From: Hominimerdicola alba
GTDB taxonomy: Bacteria; Bacillota; Clostridia; Oscillospirales; Ruminococcaceae
DNA: 64,000 nucleotides
NCBI RefSeq assembly: GCF_900112155.1
Contig: NZ_FOKQ01000025.1
Span: 1-64,000 of the forward strand
Reading direction: 5' to 3'
Shown here piece after piece: positions 8,750-17,523 of this stretch. The notes under the pieces were generated by a model that searched no databases, was not told the origin of the DNA, and saw nothing but the letters and a program-made list of their open reading frames with translations. The position numbers and the translations under genes were made by a program. Each line of letters starts with the position of its first letter. Position 1 is the first letter of the stretch.

Positions 8750-8837
8750 TTTTTGGCAGGGGGCAGATATTTCTCGAAAGTGCAGTTAGTGACCGTACTA
8801 GGTGAACTTTTTAAAGATAGCTGCCCCCTGCCAAAAA
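8750..8837. repeat. 17-bp inverted repeat overlapping the attB left half
   Basis: The 17-bp arm 8750-8766 (TTTTTGGCAGGGGGCAG) is perfectly inverted at 8821-8837, with 54 nt between. The right arm is also the host flank of the integrated element, so it forms half of the inferred attB. Confidence 0.75.
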
Positions 8838-8863
8838 GAAATATCATTCATTGTCAAAACCAT
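8821..8863. other. attL of the element
   Basis: The host half (8821-8836, CTGCCCCCTGCCAAAA) abuts AGAA (8837-8840) and the phage-like arm (8842-8863). Location immediately next to the recombinase stop codon is typical of serine-integrase elements. Core position is inferred from comparing attL and attR. Confidence 0.75.
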
Positions 8864-8866
8864 CTT

Positions 8867-10495
8867 TTATCTATCCAACTCACAATAGTCTATAATAACC
8901 GCATAGACCTTGTCAATTGGCACTTTTTTGATTGAGTATTTGATCTTGAAACCGAACGGCAGACCTTTTAGGAATATTTCCAGACGTCCGTATTCGGGGA
9001 TAATGATATTATCGATCATCGAGCGATAGAGCTCGGTGTTATTGTTATCGCTGTCAGATATTAACTCTATCTTTCGGATTGCTTCTTTTAATGACTCGAT
9101 CTGATCGTTGTAGACTGTCTCGGCAGATTTGTGTTTTGAAATCTCATCGCTCAGCTTTGCGATCTCGCCATCATAAAACTCCGTCTGCTCTTTCAGACCA
9201 TCTTTGTCAAGCAGACCTTCTAGCATTAAATCAACTGCTTTCAGCTTCTTTTGTTTCAGCTTGGAAATCTCGTTCTGCTTTGAGCTTATATCATCGGTAA
9301 TATTACTCTTTTGAATACATTGAATCTCTGAGAGCAGCTCCGATTTCAGTTGTTCGCTGATATCGTAGATATTTTCCATGACCGATTTCATAGCAATCGC
9401 GAGAACACGTTCGTCCACCGTTCTGTTGTCACAGCCTAAAGCCGCACCGTTCACATCGGTACGTTTTTCTTTGCCATAAAGCTGTCGATTCCTGCAAGCA
9501 ACAGCTCCGAAACCTAATCTTGACGATTTAGCTGAAATATAGCTGTAACCGCACTTCCCGCAGGTGCATAATCCGCTGAACCAGTGTGCTTTTGAATGAC
9601 GTGAGCCACTTTTGTTCTTTGCACTGCGCCTCTGACGTTCTTTCTGAACTGCGTCCCAAAGTTCACGGGAAACAATGCCCTCATGATGGTTTTTAATTGT
9701 AATAAGAGGATTATCTGGGTCATCACCACGATTGACTATTGAATGTTCCGATAGTATATTTGGCTTGTAATTCTTACGCTGTGTCAAATCACCAACATAT
9801 TTTTCATTTGCGATCATATTCAATATATTCTGCGAGCCCCATGTCTTGTTTTTAAGTGTCGGAATATTTCTTGCTCTCAAATCATTTGCTATCGCAGCTG
9901 CGCCCTTGCCGTCATAAGCGTAACTTCTGAATACCTCTTTGACTATCTCGGCTTCTTCGGGGACAACTTCAAGTTTTCCACCTATGACCCTGAATCCATA
10001 AACTCTCCCGCATCCCAGAACAAAGCCGTTTTCCATGTTTCTTTTTATCGACCATTTGATACGCTCGGACGTTTTGCGGGATTCTTCCTGAGCGATCGAA
10101 GCCATAAGCGTCAATCTCAGTTCGCCGTCCTTATCGTTGGTGTCGATGCCGTCATTCATGAATATCACGTTGATTCCGAGTTCTTGCAGCTTTCTTGTGA
10201 AGTTCAGGGTATCGACAGTATTTCTGGCAAAGCGACTGACCTCTTTGGTGAGTATCGTGTCGATCTTACCTTTTTCGCAGTCCGCTATCATGCGATTGAA
10301 GCCTTCACGTTTCTTGGTTGATGTTCCGGTGATGCCCTCATCATAATAGACATCGGCCATCTCCCATTTATCGTTGTCGCTGATGTACTCGGTGAAATAT
10401 GCTCTTTGAGCCGAAAGAGAGTGTATCTGGTCAGAACTGTCCGTGCTCACTCGGCAATATGCCGCTACTTTCTTTTTGCTGTTTTCCTTATACAT
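8867..10495 (-). CDS. Large serine recombinase (site-specific integrase/resolvase family)
   Basis: Residues 10-160 form the resolvase catalytic domain: AAYCRVSTDSSDQ contains the nucleophilic Ser, and YYDEGITGTSTKKREGFNRM and EVSRFARN match the family. A recombinase domain (about 170-300), a zinc-ribbon-like segment (CTCGKCGYSYISAK, later ACRN) and a long coiled coil (about 420-490) follow. It mediates integration and excision at attL/attR. I chose the ATG at 10495 because AGGAGG lies seven bases upstream; an upstream in-frame ATG at 10576 has no such site. Length 542 is usual. Confidence 0.93.
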   Translation of the reverse strand: MYKENSKKKVAAYCRVSTDSSDQIHSLSAQRAYFTEYISDNDKWEMADVYYDEGITGTSTKKREGFNRMIADCEKGKIDTILTKEVSRFARNTVDTLNFTRKLQELGINVIFMNDGIDTNDKDGELRLTLMASIAQEESRKTSERIKWSIKRNMENGFVLGCGRVYGFRVIGGKLEVVPEEAEIVKEVFRSYAYDGKGAAAIANDLRARNIPTLKNKTWGSQNILNMIANEKYVGDLTQRKNYKPNILSEHSIVNRGDDPDNPLITIKNHHEGIVSRELWDAVQKERQRRSAKNKSGSRHSKAHWFSGLCTCGKCGYSYISAKSSRLGFGAVACRNRQLYGKEKRTDVNGAALGCDNRTVDERVLAIAMKSVMENIYDISEQLKSELLSEIQCIQKSNITDDISSKQNEISKLKQKKLKAVDLMLEGLLDKDGLKEQTEFYDGEIAKLSDEISKHKSAETVYNDQIESLKEAIRKIELISDSDNNNTELYRSMIDNIIIPEYGRLEIFLKGLPFGFKIKYSIKKVPIDKVYAVIIDYCELDR

Positions 10496-10603
10496 TGTAC
10501 CTCCTCTCCCGAATATTCCGGGAATAAAATTCCCCTGCACAGTATACATTTTAGCATAGTAGAGAGCGAAAGTCAAGACCTTCGCTCTCTAAAATACTGT
10601 TGA

Positions 10604-10831
10604 TCAATTCAATTTCTGTGCGTCCTTTTCAACAGGCTTGTCCTGCATGGCGATAAGCATTTCAAGCTGTTCATCGGTGAGCAGACCTTTTCTGTGAAAA
10701 TCCATGTAAAAACCTATCTTCATAGCCTTCAAAAGCTCGTTCTGATTTTCCTTGGATAACTTTGTCACGCTCTGCACAGGTGTTTTGTGTTTCTTCTTAT
10801 GTTCTATAGCTATATTCTTGTTCAAACTCAT
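10604..10831 (-). CDS. Small element-encoded protein, about 75-90 aa
   Basis: No family is recognised. The protein is charged, with a SKENQNELLKAMKIGFYMDFHRKGLLTDEQLEMLIAMQ segment that looks like a helical hairpin, resembling short SHOCT-like modules. The ATG at 10831 is only one base after GGAG, whereas a TTG two codons later has seven-base spacing, so TTG at 10825 is the likely initiator. A third in-frame ATG at 10876 has no ribosome-binding site. It lies between the recombinase and a MobC-like gene on the same strand. Confidence 0.6.
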   Translation of the reverse strand: MSLNKNIAIEHKKKHKTPVQSVTKLSKENQNELLKAMKIGFYMDFHRKGLLTDEQLEMLIAMQDKPVEKDAQKLN

Positions 10832-10913
10832 GCTCCTATTATCCACTGTATTTGAGAGGGTGATTGGCAAACCCATTCACAGGCAAAAATCATTATGAAA
10901 GGAGGATCTATAT

Positions 10914-11075
10914 ATGCACAGCAGACGTAGTGTATGCCGGAGTTTGAATTTCTGTTCTCGGGTGCAAAGATTGGCTAGGTATTATTCCCCGGGAACAGTG
11001 ATCTTTTTACATTGGACTCACCTTACCTTTTCTTCATTTATCTTTTACGCTAATTCGCTGCCTGCGTCCGAATGA
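10914..11075 (+). CDS. Possible 53-aa short ORF with strong ribosome-binding site
   Basis: AAAGGAGG (10898-10905) is eight bases before the ATG at 10914, and the frame MHSRRSVCRSLNFCSR stays open to the TGA at 11073. It overlaps the 3' end of the convergent gene at 11045 by about 30 bp. No family is recognised and the protein is basic with mixed residues, so it may be a chance reading frame. Confidence 0.25.
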   Translation: MHSRRSVCRSLNFCSRVQRLARYYSPGTVIFLHWTHLTFSSFIFYANSLPASE

Positions 11076-11494
11076 ACAACTTCATCCGCAGGTGCAGTTT
11101 CAGCATCTTCCTCAATATTATTGTTATCATCAGCGGGGACAGATTCAGTAGCTGCACTATTTTCAGCTTTTGCCTTTTCTAGTTCCAGATTATGCCGTTC
11201 GATAACCTCAGATATGAACTCCACGCAGTCATCATGCATGAACATGAAATCGATGATCTCACCATATTTGTCCAGTGGCAGAGATACATCCAGTTTACTC
11301 CTGAACTTCTTTCCGACCGCCTGATCAGTTACCATTTCGGCTTTTTCCAGTTCATCGGCAATTTCGGCATCGAGCTTCTTTTTAGCAGCCCGCATGGTTT
11401 TCATTTTATTTTGCAGCCGTGTCATCTCATCTTCATACTCTTTCGACTTCTCGATCTTTTCTTCTGTTGTCAGTTTCTTGTTACTCAATGGCAT
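11045..11494 (-). CDS. MobC-like mobilization accessory protein
   Basis: The N-terminal half (EEKIEKSKEYEDEMTRLQNKMKTMRAAKKKLDAE) is a strongly basic coiled coil; the tail is acidic. Small coiled-coil proteins next to MobQ relaxases commonly aid relaxosome assembly, so the role is inferred from context rather than sequence. The ATG at 11494 is one base after AAAGGAG, while a TTG at 11488 sits at seven bases, again suggesting a TTG start. It lies between the relaxase/oriT and the recombinase. Confidence 0.55.
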   Translation of the reverse strand: MPLSNKKLTTEEKIEKSKEYEDEMTRLQNKMKTMRAAKKKLDAEIADELEKAEMVTDQAVGKKFRSKLDVSLPLDKYGEIIDFMFMHDDCVEFISEVIERHNLELEKAKAENSAATESVPADDNNNIEEDAETAPADEVVHSDAGSELA

Positions 11495-11599
11495 TCTCCT
11501 TTCGTTCGGCGCATACGCGCCTGATGCATACGCAACCAGCCGTCACAACGGCGGTTTTGACAGAATGGTTATTTTTGCGTTTTTATTCTTCACTTCGTT

Positions 11600-11660
11600 T
11601 TGAACTAACTGACCCCGTAGGGCGCACTTATACAAACTCTCCGAGTTTGCAGTGCGCCAA
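11600..11660 (-). other. oriT of MOBQ (RSF1010-like) type
   Basis: On the minus strand an inverted repeat (CAAACTC at 11633-11639 and GAGTTTG at 11643-11649) is followed by TAAGTGCGCCCT (complement of 11619-11630). That core matches the RSF1010 nic region, where MobA cleaves in TAAGTGCG-CCCT. Its position, about 80 bp past the relaxase stop, is typical. The relaxase on the same strand should recognise it. Confidence 0.8.
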
Positions 11661-11742
11661 AGAGGGAAAACTCCCTCTCTGGACTCTCCCTTATGCAAGC
11701 GATACCGCTTTAGTGCCATACGGCACAAGGGTGGCTTTGGTG

Positions 11743-12828
11743 TCATAATCGGGGCTTTGGCTTTTTCGGTGGCGCAGATTTCTGTTGCGTATTGCTCTGG
11801 TCGTCCCTTTCAAGGTTCTGCTTCCTGAACTGAGACAGCAGACCGATAGCTTTTTCCTTTTCTGATTTCGGAACAAACAATTCGTATTTATCCTCATTGT
11901 AGAAAATGAGTTCGCTAGGGATATTATGACTTTGCAAGTATTTCTCGTACTGTTCCAGCACAGGCATTTCATCATGTATCGCGAAAGCCTCCGACACCTT
12001 GTACCCGATATTGGCTTCGATATATTCAATCGTCTCCTGTTTATGCTTAGCACGAGTAGACCGCATCTCCTTTTCAAGCTCTGCGATCTCAGCTTCAAGA
12101 TTGCGCCGCCTGATTCTTCTGTTCTTGTTTCCCTTGTCAGTCTTAAAGCCCTTGCGTTCAACAGCACAGACCTCGACACCCAGATGTATCTGCGGCAATC
12201 GGTCAATTCCTTGTTCCTTATAACTTCGATGATCGACCCGAGCATCTGAAACGAAATATAGTTTATGATTACACCAATCCGCCCAACGCTCTCTCCACTC
12301 CAACAGAAGCTTGCGGTCATTCCATGAACGTTCCTTTTGTGTGAATCCATTCTTGTCCACGCGGCGGGTGGTCAGCAGAATATGAACGTGAGGATTTCCG
12401 TCGCCCTTGTCATGGATAGCAAAATCACAACACATTCCTTTGCTCACGAAACACTGCTCACAGAACTGTCTGACCAAATCGATCTGATCACCTCTTGACA
12501 GTTCGCGCGGTAATGCCGCATTTATACTTCGAGCTGTTTGGGAGTTCTTGCGCTTTTCAGCACACTCGGCAGCGTTCCAGAGTTTGGCTCTGTTGCTGTA
12601 TTCGGACGGCGCAGATTTCGGCAGCAGAATCTCCTTATGGACAACTTCATGCTTATTGCGGTAATCGTGGATCTTCCCGTCACGCTCATTCCTTATCTTC
12701 TCACCTGCGATATATGCTGCACTTGCTACGCAACTGCCCCCACTCGTTCGCGTGACCATTTTGACGTTGAAATGATATATTGCTGTTATGCGCCTTCTTT
12801 CGGTTTGGATTAATCTTGATATGCACAT
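11743..12828 (-). CDS. MobQ-family relaxase (MobA/MobL)
   Basis: The protein begins with the family signature AIYHFNVKMVTRTSGGSCVASAAYIAGEKI. HVHILLT supplies the HxH metal site, and the catalytic Tyr is probably the one in the AIYHF region. A long coiled-coil C-terminus (about 220-330) follows. It should nick at the oriT at 11600-11660. The usual start, MAIYHF, reads ACA instead of ATG at 12786, although AAGG lies six bases before. The first ATG downstream of the promoter is at 12828, giving a leader of about 13 nt, so I place the start there with low certainty. Confidence 0.82.
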   Translation of the reverse strand: MCISRLIQTERRRITAIYHFNVKMVTRTSGGSCVASAAYIAGEKIRNERDGKIHDYRNKHEVVHKEILLPKSAPSEYSNRAKLWNAAECAEKRKNSQTARSINAALPRELSRGDQIDLVRQFCEQCFVSKGMCCDFAIHDKGDGNPHVHILLTTRRVDKNGFTQKERSWNDRKLLLEWRERWADWCNHKLYFVSDARVDHRSYKEQGIDRLPQIHLGVEVCAVERKGFKTDKGNKNRRIRRRNLEAEIAELEKEMRSTRAKHKQETIEYIEANIGYKVSEAFAIHDEMPVLEQYEKYLQSHNIPSELIFYNEDKYELFVPKSEKEKAIGLLSQFRKQNLERDDQSNTQQKSAPPKKPKPRL

Positions 12829-12847
12829 ACGTTCGATTGTATAGCAG

Positions 12848-12876
12848 ATTATAGCACGAATGTTCGCACTTGTCAA
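12848..12876 (-). promoter_or_regulatory. Relaxase operon promoter
   Basis: TTGACA (complement of 12871-12876) and TATAAT (complement of 12848-12853) are separated by 17 bp. Transcription would begin near 12841, which excludes the in-frame ATG at 12876 as start. The remainder of 12877-13073 is very AT-rich intergenic sequence without a gene. Confidence 0.75.
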
Positions 12877-13073
12877 GGGCTTATCGAAAATTTGTTCTTA
12901 TAGGGAAATAAATTGTACTCATCGATATAGGATACAATAATATTTCTAGTGAAAATAAGTTTATTCATAACTATCATAATAATCGCACTATCGTAAACAA
13001 CGCAAGATAAAACTAAACAAATTGTATGATGTTAATAGTTTTATTAAAATAAAAATAAAGTTACCTATATATA

Positions 13074-13102
13074 TTGACTTGAATTTGTTTGCATGATATA
13101 AT
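13074..13102 (+). promoter_or_regulatory. Cargo operon promoter
   Basis: TTGACT (13074-13079) and TATAAT (13097-13102) are separated by 17 bp, with AGGAGG at 13126-13131 before the ATG at 13141. The spacing supports one promoter for the four-gene run that follows. Confidence 0.7.
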
Positions 13103-13140
13103 TAATACAATAAATACTATGCAAAAGGAGGAATCGTACT

Positions 13141-14985
13141 ATGAAAAAAATCATGCACTTTCTATTAACGGCTACAATATCGTGTGCAAACATACTGTCT
13201 TCATCATTACCGTTTCAATTTAACGTATCAGCTTTATCTTCTTCAGAAACCATATACGGAAAACTATACGAATTTGATGAGAAGAACGATTATGAATTCT
13301 CATCTTCAAATTCACATTCCGCTATTAATAAATCAAATGCTATCGGTTCGGTAATTGTAAACGGAGAAATTGTCTCTAAAACAACCAAAGATTATATTCA
13401 AAGCTTTGAAGTTAAAGACGATACAGCTTTATCAATTTCATTTGAATACAGTTCAGATCTTTTAGATGCATCAGATAATGAATGGTATATCGTATCTGAC
13501 AGCAAAAAGAAAATAGATAGTGTTGAGCTTGATGAGAAGATAGGCACTGGTACGATAATACTCCAAACTTCACTAGATAATGAGCATTGGTTTGTAAATA
13601 CCGTTCGGAATGATTTTATAAAGTCAACAGGATCGGTAAGCAGTCAGATTAATATAGCTACGACCAATGATATTCAGCTTACAAATGGCTGTTATTATCG
13701 TGTTATAGTAGCATATAAGCTTGAAAAAGAGATCGAGGCTGATATACTGGACGGTAATTTGGGCTTTAATGATTGTAGAAAGCATGCAGAAGTATATAGT
13801 TTTTATGCTGGTTATAAAACTAAGGAAGAAACCACCGATACCAATATTCAGAAGTATTATTTTGATGATATTGTTAATACAGGAAAGGACAACGGCTATT
13901 CAGGAAACAATAATATCGGTGACGATGATCCTCACTACGGCTGGAAAATGGGCACATTTAAAATAAGTGGTTTTTCCGATAAAACAGATGACCAGATATT
14001 TCTGAAAAACGTAGGGGACAAGCTTGAACTTAGTTTTGATATGCTGCAGAATGTAGAAAAGCTCAATAATAATGAAAATCTGAAAATTGTTGAAGACAAA
14101 GACGGATACGATCAGTATTTCCAGACTGCAAAAACTAACATGAAACACGGCGCATTGATAATCAGGTATACTGACTACCAGAATGTTAAACATGATCCTG
14201 TTATATACACAGATTATCTTGCAGCACTTACTTCGCCAAGTGCAGATACTAAGGTGAAACTCTTTGAAGAAGGCGATTACGAAGTTGCGCTCGATTACAA
14301 GATCAAAGATAGTTCCAGTTTAAGAAATAAAGAAAATGATTACCGTCTGTTTTTTACATTCAAAGTACGAAACAGTAACTGCATGGTATTCCCATTTGAT
14401 ACTGTTACCAAAAGTGAGCTTACGGAAAGCTCCGTCACAGAAAATGGATTCTATCTTGATATGGCTAGATCACGTTATCTGAAAATCAATGTCACCATGG
14501 CAAGATGGACAAAAAACAATGATGGTCATTATGTAGAGGATATCAGATACAGTAAGTCAGCAAAAGACGGTGATAAATATACCGAGGATGGCATCTATAC
14601 GATCGAAGTCAAAAATCCTTCGACAGGCAAGAGCATAGAAAAGAAGATTTATGTCGGCACTGATAGTGTGTTAAAAGCATCAATGAATCCCGAAAACGCT
14701 TCGTATACTATAGATCAGATCTCTCAGTTTGTAACAGATGGTGCAACGATATCTGATGACGGAACGATCATAATGCCTGTGAAGAACGAAGAATCATCCG
14801 AAGAAGAAAGCATTTCTGAAATAAGCTCGGAACCGGAAGTGTCAGAAACCTCTGAAGCAAATATTTCAAAAGCTGAAAAAGAGCTAGTAAAGCAGAAATC
14901 GTCAGCTCCGATAGCAGCCGGAGGTGTAGGCGCAGTTACGATCATAGGGATTGCAGCGGTTGTACTAAAAAAGAAAAAGCGATAA
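13141..14985 (+). CDS. Secreted, C-terminally membrane-anchored protein, 614 aa
   Basis: Residues 1-30 form a Sec signal (MKKIMHFLLTATISCANILSSS). The bulk is beta-rich with no family I recognise. A Ser/Glu-rich linker (about 550-580) leads to a C-terminal hydrophobic segment (IAAGGVGAVTIIGIAAVVL) and KKKKR, giving a single-pass anchor without an LPxTG motif. It is the first gene of the cargo operon, 12 bp before the lipoprotein nuclease gene. Its AT-rich codon use matches the cargo and not the host flank. It may deliver or display the toxin, an inference from context. Confidence 0.75.
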   Translation: MKKIMHFLLTATISCANILSSSLPFQFNVSALSSSETIYGKLYEFDEKNDYEFSSSNSHSAINKSNAIGSVIVNGEIVSKTTKDYIQSFEVKDDTALSISFEYSSDLLDASDNEWYIVSDSKKKIDSVELDEKIGTGTIILQTSLDNEHWFVNTVRNDFIKSTGSVSSQINIATTNDIQLTNGCYYRVIVAYKLEKEIEADILDGNLGFNDCRKHAEVYSFYAGYKTKEETTDTNIQKYYFDDIVNTGKDNGYSGNNNIGDDDPHYGWKMGTFKISGFSDKTDDQIFLKNVGDKLELSFDMLQNVEKLNNNENLKIVEDKDGYDQYFQTAKTNMKHGALIIRYTDYQNVKHDPVIYTDYLAALTSPSADTKVKLFEEGDYEVALDYKIKDSSSLRNKENDYRLFFTFKVRNSNCMVFPFDTVTKSELTESSVTENGFYLDMARSRYLKINVTMARWTKNNDGHYVEDIRYSKSAKDGDKYTEDGIYTIEVKNPSTGKSIEKKIYVGTDSVLKASMNPENASYTIDQISQFVTDGATISDDGTIIMPVKNEESSEEESISEISSEPEVSETSEANISKAEKELVKQKSSAPIAAGGVGAVTIIGIAAVVLKKKKR

Positions 14986-14997
14986 GGGGGCGTTGTT

Positions 14998-16254
14998 ATG
15001 AAAAAAATACTTGCGTGTTTATTGTCATGCACTCTTTTGCTTACGGGGTGTGGGCTTTCAATTTCTGAAAATGACTCAAATGAGATAACAACTACTACAA
15101 TCGCGGTTGAAAATAATAATACAGAATATAAAGAAGAAACTATAGCCCAGTCAATAGCATATATTGATACAAATTCAGAAGAATATATTAATTCCTTGGG
15201 ATTTCAAACTCTGGATGATCCAGAACTTGATAGATATGTAGAAGACACTATATATTCACAGTTGGTTTCTCAGTTGGACAGTGATGATTACTTCGTTCAA
15301 AATATTGAAACAACCTATATTTCAAAAGAATATTTGGAAGAGTTAGAGTATAATTCTCAAGCAAATATCTTTTTTGGCTATAAACTTGATGAACTCGATC
15401 AACAATTTCAAGGGACAAAATATGTTTTTACACTAGGGAATGATGGACAAACAACAGTAATACCATTTGAAGATTATGATGGTACATATGATGAAATAAT
15501 CAAAAATGTTGCTGTTGGGTCGGGTGTTATTCTAATATGTGTAACCGTTTCAGTAGTATCAGGTGGAGCTGGAGCTCCTGCGGTAAGCATGATATTTGCT
15601 GCTTCTGCAAAAAACGCTGCTATATTTGCTTTATCGTCTGCCGCTATAAGTGGTACAGCTTCAGGGATAGTCGAAGGATATCAAACCGGGAATATTGAAA
15701 ACGCCTTAAAATCAGCAGCTTTGAATGCGAGCGAAGGATTTAAATGGGGAGCTATATCTGGAGCTGTTTCGGGAGGATTTGAAGAGGCAACAGCACTTAA
15801 AGGTGCAACCTTGAATGGTTTAACAATGAATGAAGCTGCAACTATACAAAAAAACACGAAATATCCACTTGATGTCATAAAACAATTCAGCAGTATGGAG
15901 CAATATGAAATATGTGAAAAAGCAGGATTAACAGCTAAAATGGTAAATGGAAAAACCGCTTTGATCAGAGATATTGATCTTAATTATATAGCTCAAGAAG
16001 CTAATGGAAAGACTAATCTGGAATTAATGCTTGAAGGCAAAGCACCATTTGATATGACTGGAAAAAAATACGATCTTCATCATATAGGTCAAAAATCAGA
16101 TTCAACTCTAGCCATTCTAACGCAAGAAGAGCATAGATTAGGAGATAGTTATAGTATTTGGCACAAGTTAGAAGGGGATTCTGAAATAGATAGATCAGCA
16201 TTTAAATCCATAAGGGAAAATTTTTGGAAAAGTTATGCTAATTCTCTTATGTAA
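14998..16254 (+). CDS. Lipoprotein with C-terminal LHH-type HNH nuclease domain
   Basis: Residues 1-19 end in LLLTGC, a lipobox that predicts Sec export and lipidation. A long hydrophobic Gly/Ala segment (about 175-260) may insert in membranes. The C-terminus reads GKKYDLHHIGQKSDSTLAILTQEEHRLGDSYSIWH and then NFWKSYANSL; this matches the LHH nuclease family of polymorphic toxins, a member of the HNH/EndoVII group. A lipid-anchored nuclease of this kind suggests contact-dependent antagonism. No typical small immunity gene follows directly. The nuclease family call is from motif recognition only. Confidence 0.82.
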   Translation: MKKILACLLSCTLLLTGCGLSISENDSNEITTTTIAVENNNTEYKEETIAQSIAYIDTNSEEYINSLGFQTLDDPELDRYVEDTIYSQLVSQLDSDDYFVQNIETTYISKEYLEELEYNSQANIFFGYKLDELDQQFQGTKYVFTLGNDGQTTVIPFEDYDGTYDEIIKNVAVGSGVILICVTVSVVSGGAGAPAVSMIFAASAKNAAIFALSSAAISGTASGIVEGYQTGNIENALKSAALNASEGFKWGAISGAVSGGFEEATALKGATLNGLTMNEAATIQKNTKYPLDVIKQFSSMEQYEICEKAGLTAKMVNGKTALIRDIDLNYIAQEANGKTNLELMLEGKAPFDMTGKKYDLHHIGQKSDSTLAILTQEEHRLGDSYSIWHKLEGDSEIDRSAFKSIRENFWKSYANSLM

Positions 16255-16286
16255 TTTTATGTGTATCATAAATGGAGGTCGCCTAA

Positions 16287-17522
16287 ATGAATGAGATCAA
16301 CCCGAATATAGAACAAGAAACAAAAGCATACCTCGATACAATAGGTATTCATACAGAAATAATGACAATAAAGCCAAGCGTTGCCGAACTTCAAAAACAG
16401 GGATATAAAAAGCTACCTAATGAGGCTTTCGGTCATATCGGAATGGCTTTTCAGCAGGTACCGGGGCTGGTTGCTCATACTGCAAGCAGATCAGGTGCAT
16501 ATAAAGTAACTATTGATGGAGTCGGTAAACTACAAAAAGCTGCAAATGGTAAGCATTTTTATGGTACGGTAGTAGACGGTGTCAACAATAATATTGTTGG
16601 TCAGGCTAAGCTGACTAATCTATCAGCTGCTCCTATTGCGGTCGGTGTGATCTTCTCAGTTATGTCAGCTATCACAGGGCAATACTACCTAAACCAGATA
16701 AACAGCAAATTATCAGACATCAATACAAAGATAGACGGCATAAGGCAGTTCCTTGAAGCCGATAAACGCAGCCATATCTGGGGCAGACAACAGTTTATTA
16801 TGCAGACTATTAACGGGCTTGAAAGCATACGTAGCAACGAACTTCAAAAAACTTCAACGATAACCCAACTGCAGCCTATACGAATAGAAGCCATGGCGGA
16901 TATAGATTTTTATTCGGTAATGGTCAAAAACAAGGTCAATGAAATAAAGGCACTGCGCTCGGATAAGGGTAATTTCCATGAAAAAGCTACCGAAATGCTG
17001 GATGATATCGGATCAAAACTTCCACTTTACTGGTGTTCGGTTTATCTGTTTGCCATGTCTTACTATCTTGAAACGGTGCTTTCGGATAACAAGGATAAAG
17101 ATTTTCTAGAGCTTGTTTACAACGAGATATACAAAGCAAGAAATTCCTATAAAGAGCTTGTCACGAGCTTTCGCAATGAACTTGAAGATATATTAGAAAA
17201 TGCAGCTGTCTACAAAACAAATGATACAGTAATGAAGATAGCACAAGTCACTTCAAAAGGAATGAACACTGTATTTAGGAGAGCAGCAGAAACAGGCAGC
17301 AACTTAGCCGACAGGTTTGCACAAAAGAATGAAGAGAAAAAAGAGCAGGCTCGCTCAGAGATAACCGATTATATGTACGCTTTGGTAGACCAGTGTTCCA
17401 ACTATAAGCCTATCACTGAGATTGAGAATAATCTATATCAGTACAACACAATATGTAATTACAGCAAGCTTGAGGTATTGTGTGCTGATGATGAGACGTA
17501 TGTTAAGTCTGTGAGGGTATAA
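16287..17522 (+). CDS. Unknown 411-aa protein with hydrophobic segment and coiled coil
   Basis: I do not recognise this family. There is no signal peptide. A hydrophobic stretch (SAAPIAVGVIFSVMSAITGQYYL) at about 113-135 precedes a coiled coil (NQINSKLSDINTKIDGIRQFLEADKR), and the remainder is helical, with another hydrophobic region at about 250-265. It begins 33 bp after the nuclease gene and overlaps the next gene's region closely (2 bp). It could be the immunity or effector partner of the toxin, but no evidence beyond neighbourhood supports this. Confidence 0.7.
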   Translation: MNEINPNIEQETKAYLDTIGIHTEIMTIKPSVAELQKQGYKKLPNEAFGHIGMAFQQVPGLVAHTASRSGAYKVTIDGVGKLQKAANGKHFYGTVVDGVNNNIVGQAKLTNLSAAPIAVGVIFSVMSAITGQYYLNQINSKLSDINTKIDGIRQFLEADKRSHIWGRQQFIMQTINGLESIRSNELQKTSTITQLQPIRIEAMADIDFYSVMVKNKVNEIKALRSDKGNFHEKATEMLDDIGSKLPLYWCSVYLFAMSYYLETVLSDNKDKDFLELVYNEIYKARNSYKELVTSFRNELEDILENAAVYKTNDTVMKIAQVTSKGMNTVFRRAAETGSNLADRFAQKNEEKKEQARSEITDYMYALVDQCSNYKPITEIENNLYQYNTICNYSKLEVLCADDETYVKSVRV

Positions 17523-17523
17523 T

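Noticed and set aside
11543-11746. Short minus-strand frame over the oriT
   Set aside because: It covers the oriT palindrome and has no ribosome-binding site; similar frames recur by chance at MOBQ oriTs.
12495-12813. Plus-strand frames opposite the relaxase
   Set aside because: They mirror the relaxase coding strand and have no ribosome-binding site.
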